A stretch of 5,215 bases of DNA. It comes from Lachnospiraceae bacterium (lineage in GTDB: Bacteria; Bacillota_A; Clostridia; Lachnospirales; Lachnospiraceae). A program made the translations under genes and the position numbers. The notes under the pieces are model-generated. The model ran no database searches. It was given only the letters and a program-made list of their open reading frames with translations, and was not told the origin of the DNA. Location of the stretch: NCBI GenBank assembly GCA_017464045.1, contig JAFUEG010000223.1, positions 1-5,215 of the forward strand. Direction: 5' to 3'. Below, piece after piece: positions 1-5,215 of the stretch; the stretch's first letter is position 1; each line of letters begins with the position of its first letter.

Positions 1-186
1 AAGGATCATGAAGAAGAGAAAAACAAACTTAAGGCTAAGCTTGAAGAGTTTAGAAATAAATATTATGATAATAAGGAAAAAGCTAACAAGCGTGTTATGT
101 ATGCGATGAGACGTAACCCGGGTATGAGTTCAAGGGATAACAGATTTGAGCTTGACAGCTTGAAGAATATCTTTATGAAAAAATAA
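1..186 (+). CDS. C-terminal 61 residues of an unrecognised protein (5' end outside window)
   Basis: Frame 1 is open from the first base to a TAA at 184-186. The visible part is strongly charged. The first ~30 residues are rich in Lys and Glu and look helical, possibly coiled-coil (KDHEEEKNKLKAKLEEF). A basic segment follows (ANKRVMYAMRRNPG), and the protein ends in SLKNIFMKK. There is no membrane segment and no motif I can assign to a family. The reading frame, charge pattern and clean stop favour a real gene end over chance. It lies 155 bases before the MoxR gene, and a good promoter sits in that gap, so it is probably not part of the MoxR operon. No GC-rich hairpin plus T-run follows it, so read-through cannot be excluded. 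Function unknown. Confidence 0.7.
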   Translation, partial: KDHEEEKNKLKAKLEEFRNKYYDNKEKANKRVMYAMRRNPGMSSRDNRFELDSLKNIFMKK

Positions 187-229
187 ATTCAAAAATTATT
201 TTTAACATAAAATTAATTTATATAATTGA

Positions 230-258
230 TTGACATAAAGTATATAGAAGTATATAAG
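230..258 (+). promoter_or_regulatory. Probable sigma-A type promoter of the moxR operon
   Basis: A perfect -35 hexamer TTGACA (230-235) is followed after 17 bases by TATAAG (253-258), a 5/6 match to the -10 consensus. Transcription would start near 264-266, giving a leader of about 77 bases before the ATG at 342. The -10 lies inside the second unit of the decamer array, and neighbouring units carry similar TATA(A/G) hexamers. The spacing to the -35 singles out this unit. A second, weaker candidate is TTGAAA (293-298) with AATAAT (315-320), 16 bases apart, but it would leave almost no leader ahead of the ribosome binding site. The assignment is by consensus match only. Confidence 0.6.
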
Positions 259-319
259 AGTATATAAGAGTATATAGAAGTATATAAGCATTTTGAAAGT
301 ATATAAGAGTATATAATAA
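241..319 (+). repeat. Array of 10-base direct repeats, consensus TATATARRAG
   Basis: Units sit at 241-250 (TATATAGAAG), 251-260 and 261-270 (TATATAAGAG), 271-280 (TATATAGAAG), 281-290 (TATATAAGCA), then 300-309 (TATATAAGAG) and 310-319 (TATATAATAA). The nine bases between them (291-299, TTTTGAAAG) could be a decayed unit with one base lost. The period of 10 is close to one DNA helical turn, so the units face the same side of the helix. The array overlaps the predicted -10 and runs through most of the predicted leader to just before the ribosome binding site. It could be a regulator-binding array, a set of alternative -10 elements, or simple slippage-driven AT-rich sequence. Confidence 0.9.
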
Positions 320-327
320 TGTAATGT

Positions 328-335
328 AGGAGAGG
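328..335 (+). promoter_or_regulatory. Ribosome binding site of the moxR gene
   Basis: AGGAGAGG lies six bases before the ATG at 342. It is close to the ideal Shine-Dalgarno sequence and spacing, and it settles the start in favour of 342 over the next in-frame ATG at 357. It begins only eight bases after the end of the decamer array. Confidence 0.85.
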
Positions 336-341
336 TAAACA

Positions 342-1331
342 ATGGATAACAAAAATATGATAAGTCAGGAAGAAATTGAAAAAAGCAAGGGGATAATACA
401 TAAGATTAATCAGTATTATTACAGTAAGATGGTAGGTCAGTACAGACTTGGTACATCGCTCTTAATAGCAATTATGTGTAATGGTCATATCTTACTTGAG
501 TCAGTACCCGGACTTGCCAAAACTACTGCGGCAAAGACGCTTACCGAATCTATGAACGGTACATTTTCCAGAATCCAGTGTACACCGGATTTACTTCCGA
601 GTGATATAATCGGTACTCAGATTTTTAATTATCAGACCAACAATTTTGAGACTAAATTGGGACCGGTATATGCCAACTTTGTACTCCTTGATGAGATTAA
701 CCGTTCCAGTGCCAAGACGCAGAGTGCGATGCTTGAGGTTATGCAGGAGCATCAGACCACTATCGGCGGCGAGGTATTTAAGATGCCGGAGATATTTACG
801 GTTATCGCTACTCAAAATCCTATAGAGCAGGAGGGTACTTATCTTTTATCCGAGGCACAGCTTGATAGATTTATCATAAAGGAAAAGATAGAGTATCCAA
901 ATCAGGATGAAGAACTTGAGATACTTAACAGAATTGAAAATAATGTCTTCGCCGAGTCACATCCTGTGGTTTCGCTTGAGGATGTAAAGTATCTGCAGCA
1001 GCTCGTAGAGAGGGTATATGTTGATCCTGCGATTAAAAGATATATTATAGCGATAATTGATGCTACCAGACATCCGGACAAGTTTATAAGTAAGGAGCTT
1101 GCGCAGTATATCACTCTCGGCGCAAGTACCAGAGGCGGTATCGCTCTTATGGAGGTTGCCAAGGCGGTTGCCCTTATGAACGGAAGAAATTATGTTACAC
1201 CGGATGATGTAAAGGTACTTATCTATAGTGTTTTGAGACATAGAATTACACTTAATTTTGCAGCAGTTGCTGACAATATAACTGAAGAAAGAATTATAAA
1301 TGAAATCATAGGAGCAATTCAAACACCATGA
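342..1331 (+). CDS. MoxR family AAA+ ATPase
   Basis: This is a cytoplasmic AAA+ ATPase of the MoxR branch, 329 residues, a normal length for the family. Walker A is at about 54-61 (SVPGLAKT, Lys60 and Thr61; Ala before the Lys is common in MoxR proteins). Walker B is at 113-121 (FVLLDEINR, Asp117 and Glu118). Sensor 1 is in ATQNP (Asn159). The probable arginine finger is Arg176 in LSEAQLDRF, and sensor 2 is in GASTRGG (Arg264). A helical lid domain follows, with the family-typical LRHRI near 298-302. Family members hydrolyse ATP to remodel or mature partner proteins, usually together with VWA proteins encoded beside them, as here. The stop overlaps the next start by four bases (ATGA). This gene looks less AT-rich than those downstream, as expected for the most conserved member. 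Substrate unknown. Confidence 0.96.
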   Translation: MDNKNMISQEEIEKSKGIIHKINQYYYSKMVGQYRLGTSLLIAIMCNGHILLESVPGLAKTTAAKTLTESMNGTFSRIQCTPDLLPSDIIGTQIFNYQTNNFETKLGPVYANFVLLDEINRSSAKTQSAMLEVMQEHQTTIGGEVFKMPEIFTVIATQNPIEQEGTYLLSEAQLDRFIIKEKIEYPNQDEELEILNRIENNVFAESHPVVSLEDVKYLQQLVERVYVDPAIKRYIIAIIDATRHPDKFISKELAQYITLGASTRGGIALMEVAKAVALMNGRNYVTPDDVKVLIYSVLRHRITLNFAAVADNITEERIINEIIGAIQTP

Positions 1332-2203
1332 TGGATTATATTACAAGAATTAAATCAAATGTAAGCATATATTCTACCAAGAAGACTGACAATGTTTTCG
1401 ACGGCTCTTATAAGTCTGTTTATAAAGGTAACAGTCTTAATTTTGAGGATTTGAGAGAGTATGTTATCGGTGACAATATAAGAGATATCGACTGGAAGGC
1501 TTCCTCTCGAAGCAGAATGCTTCTTGTTAAAAGATATATTGCTGAGAAAAAACATAATATAATGCTTGTTTTTGATACAGGTAAAAAGATGCTGGCAGAT
1601 ACAAGAGGGCTTGAAACCAAAAAAGAGGTTGGACTTATAGCCGGAGGAACTGCAGGATATATCGCATGCAAAAACGGAGATTATGTGGGCTCGGTTTTTA
1701 ATAAGAACGGTATGATAGAATACGGTCAGCTAAGAACCGGACTTGTTAATCTGGAACGACTTATTACCTTATACGACAGGGCTGTTTTTAATGAGGAAAG
1801 CGGTGATTTAAACAAGTCACTTAGTTTTATTATTAAAAATATCAAACGTAAGATGATAATATTTGTGGTTACGGATGCGGCGGGCATAAGGAGTGTGAGC
1901 GATAACACACTTAAGAAACTTAGAGTTATGCATGATGTATTATTTATAAATATAAGTGATGCAGATTTTACCGCAGGCGCTTCATATGATTTTGATAAAT
2001 CGGAGCATATGCCGGATTATTTTGCGGGCAATAAAAAGTTTAATGAGCTCGAGCTTAAGATAAAAAAAGAGATATATGATGAAAATGAAAAGAAGCTTTT
2101 AAGACATGGAATTGTGTTTACTGAGATAGATAAAAAAGAAGATGTAACGGAAAAAATCGTTGAACTATTAGAGAGGCATAAATATGCAAATACCAGACGT
2201 TAG
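1328..2203 (+). CDS. DUF58 domain protein, short soluble form, with degenerate MIDAS
   Basis: The protein has 291 residues and no membrane segment. The DUF58 signature is clear at about 39-70: FEDLREYVIGDNIRDIDW followed by KASSRSRMLLVKRY. A VWA-like fold follows, with strand NIMLVFDTG at 77-85 and a later strand MIIFVVTDA at 176-184. The metal site that is DxSxS in active VWA domains reads D83-T-G85-K-K87 here, so both serines are lost and metal binding is doubtful. DUF58 proteins are standard partners of MoxR ATPases, and this one probably links the ATPase to the membrane VWA proteins. The start at 1328 overlaps the moxR stop (ATGA). An AGGAG at 1310-1314 is 13 bases upstream, rather far, so coupling to moxR translation is likely. 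An ATG at 1331 is the alternative start. Confidence 0.93.
   Translation: MMDYITRIKSNVSIYSTKKTDNVFDGSYKSVYKGNSLNFEDLREYVIGDNIRDIDWKASSRSRMLLVKRYIAEKKHNIMLVFDTGKKMLADTRGLETKKEVGLIAGGTAGYIACKNGDYVGSVFNKNGMIEYGQLRTGLVNLERLITLYDRAVFNEESGDLNKSLSFIIKNIKRKMIIFVVTDAAGIRSVSDNTLKKLRVMHDVLFINISDADFTAGASYDFDKSEHMPDYFAGNKKFNELELKIKKEIYDENEKKLLRHGIVFTEIDKKEDVTEKIVELLERHKYANTRR
2171..2176 (+). promoter_or_regulatory. Ribosome binding site inside the DUF58 gene that sets the start of the next gene
   Basis: GAGAGG lies seven bases before the ATG at 2184. An in-frame TAG at 2169-2171 closes that frame upstream, so 2184 is the only sensible start. The small membrane protein therefore begins within the last 20 bases of the DUF58 gene. 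Confidence 0.7.
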
Positions 2204-2705
2204 CTTTAAAAATGTATCAGGTAGAATCGGTGACAAATTTACAGTTGAGATACAGGATATGTATTCTTATTCATCATGGTTTATAATTCTCTTAGTTGTG
2301 GTTTTGCTTATTATACCGGTTATATGGCTGATATTTTTTTTAAAAAACAAGCGAAAAGACAATAAAATTGTTTCTGATTTTGAACCTGTTAAGAGTATAA
2401 ATCTTGAAGAGATAAAACGAAAATATACTGATATGATTTCTGAGATTATCAATAAATATAAATCGGAAAAGCTTTCTGACAGACATGCATATCAGCAGCT
2501 TAGTAAGGTTATCAGGCATTTTGTTTACGACGTAACAGGCATTAGGGTTCAAAATTACACACTGAGTGAGATAAAACAGGTTAATATTCCCATGTTATAT
2601 TATCTTATAGATGAGTGCTATGAACCGGAGTTTTCTAAACAAAGCAACGGTAATATTATAGAATCATGTGAAAAGGCAAGGCAGGTAATATCAGGCTGGA
2701 AGTGA
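2184..2705 (+). CDS. Small single-pass membrane protein, DUF4381-like
   Basis: The protein has 173 residues. A short N-terminal part (1-30) with no obvious signal peptide is followed by one strong membrane segment at about 32-53 (WFIILLVVVLLIIPVIWLIFF). A basic stop-transfer stretch KNKRK comes next, which predicts the N-terminus outside and ~120 residues in the cytoplasm. The cytoplasmic part is helical. It carries HAYQQLSKVIRHFVYDVTGI (101-120) and then YTLSEI (125-130), which resembles the DUF4381 pattern of a conserved Arg helix, TGI and a T-x-x-E element. DUF4381 proteins sit between DUF58 and VWA genes in Bat-type clusters, as here. The assignment rests on topology, this pattern and position; a distant BatD C-terminal resemblance is also possible. 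It could tether the cytoplasmic MoxR/DUF58 pair to the membrane. A T8A6C run lies at the membrane/cytoplasm boundary. Confidence 0.88.
   Translation: MQIPDVSFKNVSGRIGDKFTVEIQDMYSYSSWFIILLVVVLLIIPVIWLIFFLKNKRKDNKIVSDFEPVKSINLEEIKRKYTDMISEIINKYKSEKLSDRHAYQQLSKVIRHFVYDVTGIRVQNYTLSEIKQVNIPMLYYLIDECYEPEFSKQSNGNIIESCEKARQVISGWK
2334..2373 (+). other. Homopolymer slippery tract T8A6C with a weak downstream hairpin
   Basis: In the reading frame of the small membrane protein the codons TTT TTT TTA AAA AAC contain three X-XXY-YYZ heptamers in phase: T TTT TTA, T TTA AAA and A AAA AAC. A seven-pair stem (2357-2363 with 2367-2373, one G-U pair, loop AAA) begins eight bases after the C at 2348. A -1 shift reaches TAA at 2363-2365 after QAKRQ, yielding a ~60-residue membrane stub. 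The stem has almost no GC, and similar runs are common in AT-rich genomes, so function is only a possibility. Confidence 0.3.
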
Positions 2706-3694
2706 TGTACAGATGGGTCTTATACATAGCGGTACCGATTGTCATTATATTGCCGTTTATAGTTATAAAACGAAAAAATAACTTTAAAAATAGTATAAAG
2801 GCAGCAAATGTATCACTTGTAAATGAAGACCTAAGGTTTAAGAAGAAATTAATTATATATAAAATTTTAAGTGTGATTGCACTAATGAGTTTATGGGTTG
2901 CCATAGCGGTGAGTTTTGTAATGATTTCAAGACCGGTAGAGGTTAAAACAATTTCCAAAACTTTGAGAAATAGAGATATTTTTTTATGTCTTGATATATC
3001 GGACTCGATGGATGAATTAAACCAATATATATGTGATGACTTAAAAGATTTAGTTAATGGACTTGATGGCGAGCGGTTTGGTATAACTATTTTTTGTGGA
3101 AAGACAGTAGTACTGGTTCCGCTCACAACAGACTATGACTATGTACTTGCTGAGATAGATAAACTACAGAAGTCGTTCGAACAGAGTACCTCATACTGGG
3201 ATTGGTACTCGGATTTTGATTATGAGGCTTATGAATACAAATATGCAGGAACTCTAAGTGATTATGGAAGCTCTCTTATAGGAGATGGAATAGCCGGTTG
3301 TTTATTTGCATTTCCGGATCTTAGGGATAATCCTGATAGGGCTAGAATAATGATTTTATCGACAGATAATGAGGTCTTTGGAGATCAAATTGTGACCGTA
3401 ACGGAAGCAACAGATTTATGTGCGAAGTATGGTGTTAAAATATTTGCACTGGGGCCGGATTATGTGGTTGATGAAGAACAATACAAAAAGGATATAGAAA
3501 AAACAGGTGGAGAATATTACAGGATAAAAAGTAAGTCCGCTGTTCAGGATGTTATAGATGCAATCAGTGTAACAGACGCAACTGATACACAAGAATTTCA
3601 AACGCTTATTACTGATAAGCCAATTATTTTATTTTATATACTGATTGTGTGTGTCGGAATATATTTTATAACCGGCAGGAAGGTTAGATTATGA
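2705..3694 (+). CDS. BatA-like membrane protein with extracytoplasmic VWA domain (VWA 1)
   Basis: From the ATG at 2705 the protein has 329 residues. The BatA layout is clear: membrane segment at ~4-21, basic linker, second membrane segment at ~49-74 ending in ISRP, VWA domain at ~90-290 outside the membrane, and a last membrane segment at ~306-322 followed by a basic tail. The MIDAS motif is intact as D97-I-S99-D-S101-M. PLTTDY (139-144) is family-typical. GSSLIGDG (188-195) occupies the place of the usual GTAIGD loop, so Ser replaces the metal-binding Thr. Asp221 in STDNEV is the third metal-site element, with Asn where Gly is usual. An unusual aromatic/acidic insert occupies ~164-187. The ATG overlaps the previous TGA by one base. 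A GTG at 2702 would add one residue, and the Shine-Dalgarno (AGG, 2693-2695) is weak for either start, which suggests coupling. Confidence 0.94.
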   Translation: MYRWVLYIAVPIVIILPFIVIKRKNNFKNSIKAANVSLVNEDLRFKKKLIIYKILSVIALMSLWVAIAVSFVMISRPVEVKTISKTLRNRDIFLCLDISDSMDELNQYICDDLKDLVNGLDGERFGITIFCGKTVVLVPLTTDYDYVLAEIDKLQKSFEQSTSYWDWYSDFDYEAYEYKYAGTLSDYGSSLIGDGIAGCLFAFPDLRDNPDRARIMILSTDNEVFGDQIVTVTEATDLCAKYGVKIFALGPDYVVDEEQYKKDIEKTGGEYYRIKSKSAVQDVIDAISVTDATDTQEFQTLITDKPIILFYILIVCVGIYFITGRKVRL

Positions 3695-4635
3695 AGATAA
3701 ATCCAATTATACCTATATGGATAATGTTACTCATCTGTATAGTTTTTCTGTTTCTCGGAAAAAAGGGTAAATTTAATTACATAAGACAGATTATTGTCAT
3801 ATTACTTTTGTTTGTGATTAATTTGCGGCCTATGCTTGAAGATGACAATGTTCCGACTGTGAATCAAAATGTTGATGTGCTTTTTGTTGTTGATGATACA
3901 ATTAGTATGCTTGCAGAAGATTATAATGGTAATGGAAGAAGGATAGATGCAGTTAAGGAAGATTGTAGATATATAGCTGAAAATATTCCCACAGCTAATT
4001 TCTCCGTTATCAGCATAGGTAATTATACGGATAAGGTTATTCCATATACAAGTGATATTAATCTTTTTTATCAGGTTATTGACTCTCTTAGCGGTCAGAC
4101 AAGAATTTACGCAAATGGAACATCATTTAACGAAGCTATAGAGGTTATGAAAAAAGATCTTGATAATGATAGGGATAATTATCAAATAGTTTTTTTTATA
4201 AGTGATGGAGAAATCACTAGCGATGAAAAATTAAAAAGCTATTCCGATTTAAAGGATTATATAGATGACGGCGCTGTACTTGGATATGGAACTGCTTCCG
4301 GAGGTCCGATGAAGACCGTATCATATGCAGGAGATGACAGCGAGCCGGAATATTTATATTATTATGATAAACATTATAATAGAATACAGGCTATATCAAA
4401 GATTGATGAAGTTAACTTAAACAAAATAGCGACTGATATGGGCGTAGGATATGTTCATATGACTAAGCAGTCTGATATAGATAATAAGCTTGATGAGATT
4501 AAAAAAAATGTAGAAGATTTAGAGTATGGAAAAACAGGGAAAAAAGGTTATAGGGATATATATTATTTCTTTGTGATACCGCTATGTGTTTTATTAATAT
4601 TTGATTTTATTTATTATAGAAGAAAGTTTAATTAA
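3691..4635 (+). CDS. BatB-like membrane protein with extracytoplasmic VWA domain (VWA 2)
   Basis: The protein has 314 residues. Two membrane segments at ~8-23 and ~31-46 precede a VWA domain at ~60-270, and a third segment lies at ~289-308 with a basic end (YYRRKFN). The metal site is D68-D-T70-I-S72-M (the DxTxS variant), with Thr144 in ANGTSF and Asp172 in FISDGE. LGYGTASGG (197-205) and LNKIATDMGVGYVHM (243-257) are typical of the Bat VWA group. A Tyr-rich, acidic loop spans 212-229. Its metal site looks more complete than that of VWA 1, so the two proteins probably form a pair with different roles, as BatA and BatB are thought to do. The start is firm: AGGAAGG (3677-3683) lies seven bases before ATG, and the ATG overlaps the VWA 1 stop by four bases (ATGA). 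Confidence 0.94.
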   Translation: MKINPIIPIWIMLLICIVFLFLGKKGKFNYIRQIIVILLLFVINLRPMLEDDNVPTVNQNVDVLFVVDDTISMLAEDYNGNGRRIDAVKEDCRYIAENIPTANFSVISIGNYTDKVIPYTSDINLFYQVIDSLSGQTRIYANGTSFNEAIEVMKKDLDNDRDNYQIVFFISDGEITSDEKLKSYSDLKDYIDDGAVLGYGTASGGPMKTVSYAGDDSEPEYLYYYDKHYNRIQAISKIDEVNLNKIATDMGVGYVHMTKQSDIDNKLDEIKKNVEDLEYGKTGKKGYRDIYYFFVIPLCVLLIFDFIYYRRKFN

Positions 4636-4675
4636 AAGTGAAATCCGTATTTTACCTGCGTTATAGTATATGATG

Positions 4676-4681
4676 TATAAT
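4676..4681 (+). promoter_or_regulatory. Possible internal -10 element before the TPR gene
   Basis: The only real gap inside the cluster (4636-4709, 74 bases) contains a perfect TATAAT at 4676-4681, about 28 bases before the TPR gene start. No good -35 is found: the best at 18 bases is TTACCT (4652-4657, three of six). There is no terminator-like hairpin in the gap. It may allow extra transcription of the TPR gene, or it may be chance in AT-rich DNA. Confidence 0.3.
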
Positions 4682-4692
4682 AGATTAAAGAA

Positions 4693-4709
4693 AGGTCAAG
4701 ATAGGTCAA
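4693..4709 (+). promoter_or_regulatory. Duplicated AGGTCAA at the TPR gene ribosome binding site
   Basis: AGGTCAA occurs at 4693-4699 and again at 4703-4709, directly before the ATG at 4710. Neither AGG is ideally spaced: the second is four bases from the ATG and the first fourteen. Initiation may be weak or may use either copy. There is no other plausible in-frame start nearby. Confidence 0.5.
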
Positions 4710-5215
4710 ATGAGTGTAAAAAATAAAATAATACTAATTGCATATTTATTTGTTCTTGTTATAGCGGGAAAGCTCATTTTTACCTATGTATATAACGAGA
4801 ATTTAATAAAAAAAGTGAATGAATCAGCGTATAGTGGAAATGCAAATGCGCTTACTTTTGCAAATGTGTATCAATCCTATATAGCACATTATAATCGTGG
4901 AAACATTTTTTATAATCAGAAAAATTATGATGAAGCAATAAAGGAATATAATAAAGCTTTAGATTGCCACATACCGGAAAAAAAAGAGTGCTCAGTAAGG
5001 ATAAATCTTGCACTTTCAATTATAGGAAAGATACCATCTGAATATGATTCGCCGGATAATATTGATTCCACTTTGGCAACTCTGAGGGAGGCCAGAGAGG
5101 TACTCTTACCTGATGATTGTGCAAATGATGAAGGTACAGGACATAGTAAAGAAGCTGAAAAGCTGAAAAAAGAGATAGATGATCTGATTGAAGAACTTGA
5201 AGAAAAAAAAGATGA
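4710..5215 (+). CDS. Membrane-anchored TPR protein, BatC/BatE-like position (3' end outside window)
   Basis: The frame opens at ATG 4710 and is still open at the window end: 168 residues plus two bases. MSVKNK and a hydrophobic segment at ~7-28 form an uncleaved signal anchor, putting the rest outside the membrane. A clear TPR unit spans ~57-90: YNRGNIFYNQKNYDEAIKEY followed by NKALDCHIPE, with Gly64, Ala76, Tyr80, Ala83 and Pro89 at consensus places. The segment CSVRINLALSIIGKI (94-108) looks like the first helix of another repeat. From ~146 to the end the chain is Glu/Lys-rich and probably coiled-coil. TPR proteins follow the VWA genes in Bat clusters and may act as scaffold for the VWA proteins. 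Three Cys residues (86, 94, 137) lie in the predicted outer part. The 74-base gap before it breaks the overlapping pattern of the earlier genes, so it may have some independent expression. Confidence 0.88.
   Translation, partial: MSVKNKIILIAYLFVLVIAGKLIFTYVYNENLIKKVNESAYSGNANALTFANVYQSYIAHYNRGNIFYNQKNYDEAIKEYNKALDCHIPEKKECSVRINLALSIIGKIPSEYDSPDNIDSTLATLREAREVLLPDDCANDEGTGHSKEAEKLKKEIDDLIEELEEKKD

Noticed and set aside
187..229. Possible terminator after the first gene (AAAAATTATTTTT and the palindrome AAATTAATTT at 210-219)
   Set aside because: The inverted repeats contain no GC pairs and lack a stable stem followed by a T-run. They are typical of AT-rich spacer.
319..324. ATGTAA start-stop minimal frame just before the moxR ribosome binding site
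   Set aside because: No Shine-Dalgarno sequence precedes it, and such a pair is expected by chance in this sequence.
213..401. Minus-strand open frame of 62 codons across the repeat array
   Set aside because: Its Tyr/Ile/Ser-rich translation is simply the decamer array read backwards, and it runs into the moxR start on the other strand. No ribosome binding site supports it.
957..1322. Minus-strand open frame of 121 codons inside moxR
   Set aside because: It lies wholly within a well-supported MoxR gene, opposite conserved motifs, and shows no recognisable domain. It is a shadow frame.
1891..1912. Hairpin AGTGTG/CACACT with an inner sequence very like the lac operator (TGTGAGCGATAACA)
   Set aside because: It is inside the DUF58 coding region, one base shorter than the lac operator centre, and the codons (Ser Val Ser Asp Asn Thr Leu) explain it. 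No sugar-related gene is near. Treated as chance.
2656..3126. Minus-strand open frame of 156 codons opposite the start of VWA 1
   Set aside because: It is opposite the conserved membrane segments and metal site of VWA 1. The Ile/Leu/Phe-rich product reflects antisense of hydrophobic codons.

Overview
The window reads as a chromosomal stretch from a low-GC Gram-positive bacterium. The AT-rich codon use (many ATA, AGA, AAA and TAT codons), strong purine-rich Shine-Dalgarno sites and a textbook TTGACA -35 box suggest Clostridia, perhaps Lachnospiraceae. That placement is inference from composition and style only. No mobile element, RNA gene or CRISPR array is visible.

Layout: bases 1-186 are the tail of an unrecognised upstream gene. 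A 155-base gap follows (187-341). It holds a probable promoter overlapping an unusual array of about seven 10-base TATATARRAG units. From 342 to the window end, everything on the + strand is one tightly packed operon: a MoxR-type AAA+ ATPase (342-1331), a DUF58 protein (1328-2203), a small single-pass membrane protein resembling DUF4381 (2184-2705), two membrane-anchored von Willebrand factor A (VWA) proteins of the BatA/BatB type (2705-3694 and 3691-4635), and, after a 74-base gap, a membrane-anchored TPR protein cut off by the window edge (4710-5215). The first five genes overlap by 1 to 20 bases, so translational coupling is likely.

This gene order is the core of the MoxR/Bat cluster type (Bat = Bacteroides aerotolerance). 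In such clusters a cytoplasmic MoxR ATPase and a DUF58 partner act with membrane proteins whose VWA domains lie outside the membrane and use a metal-binding MIDAS site. Related MoxR-VWA pairs act as chaperones in protein maturation or envelope stress, but the substrate here is unknown. A BatD-like large membrane protein could follow beyond the window.

The system is recognisable rather than wholly new. The points worth a second look are the helically phased repeat array in the promoter/leader, a triple slippery tract (T8A6C) at the membrane-cytoplasm junction of the small membrane protein, an aromatic/acidic insert beside the metal site of the first VWA protein, and the degenerate MIDAS of the DUF58 protein.
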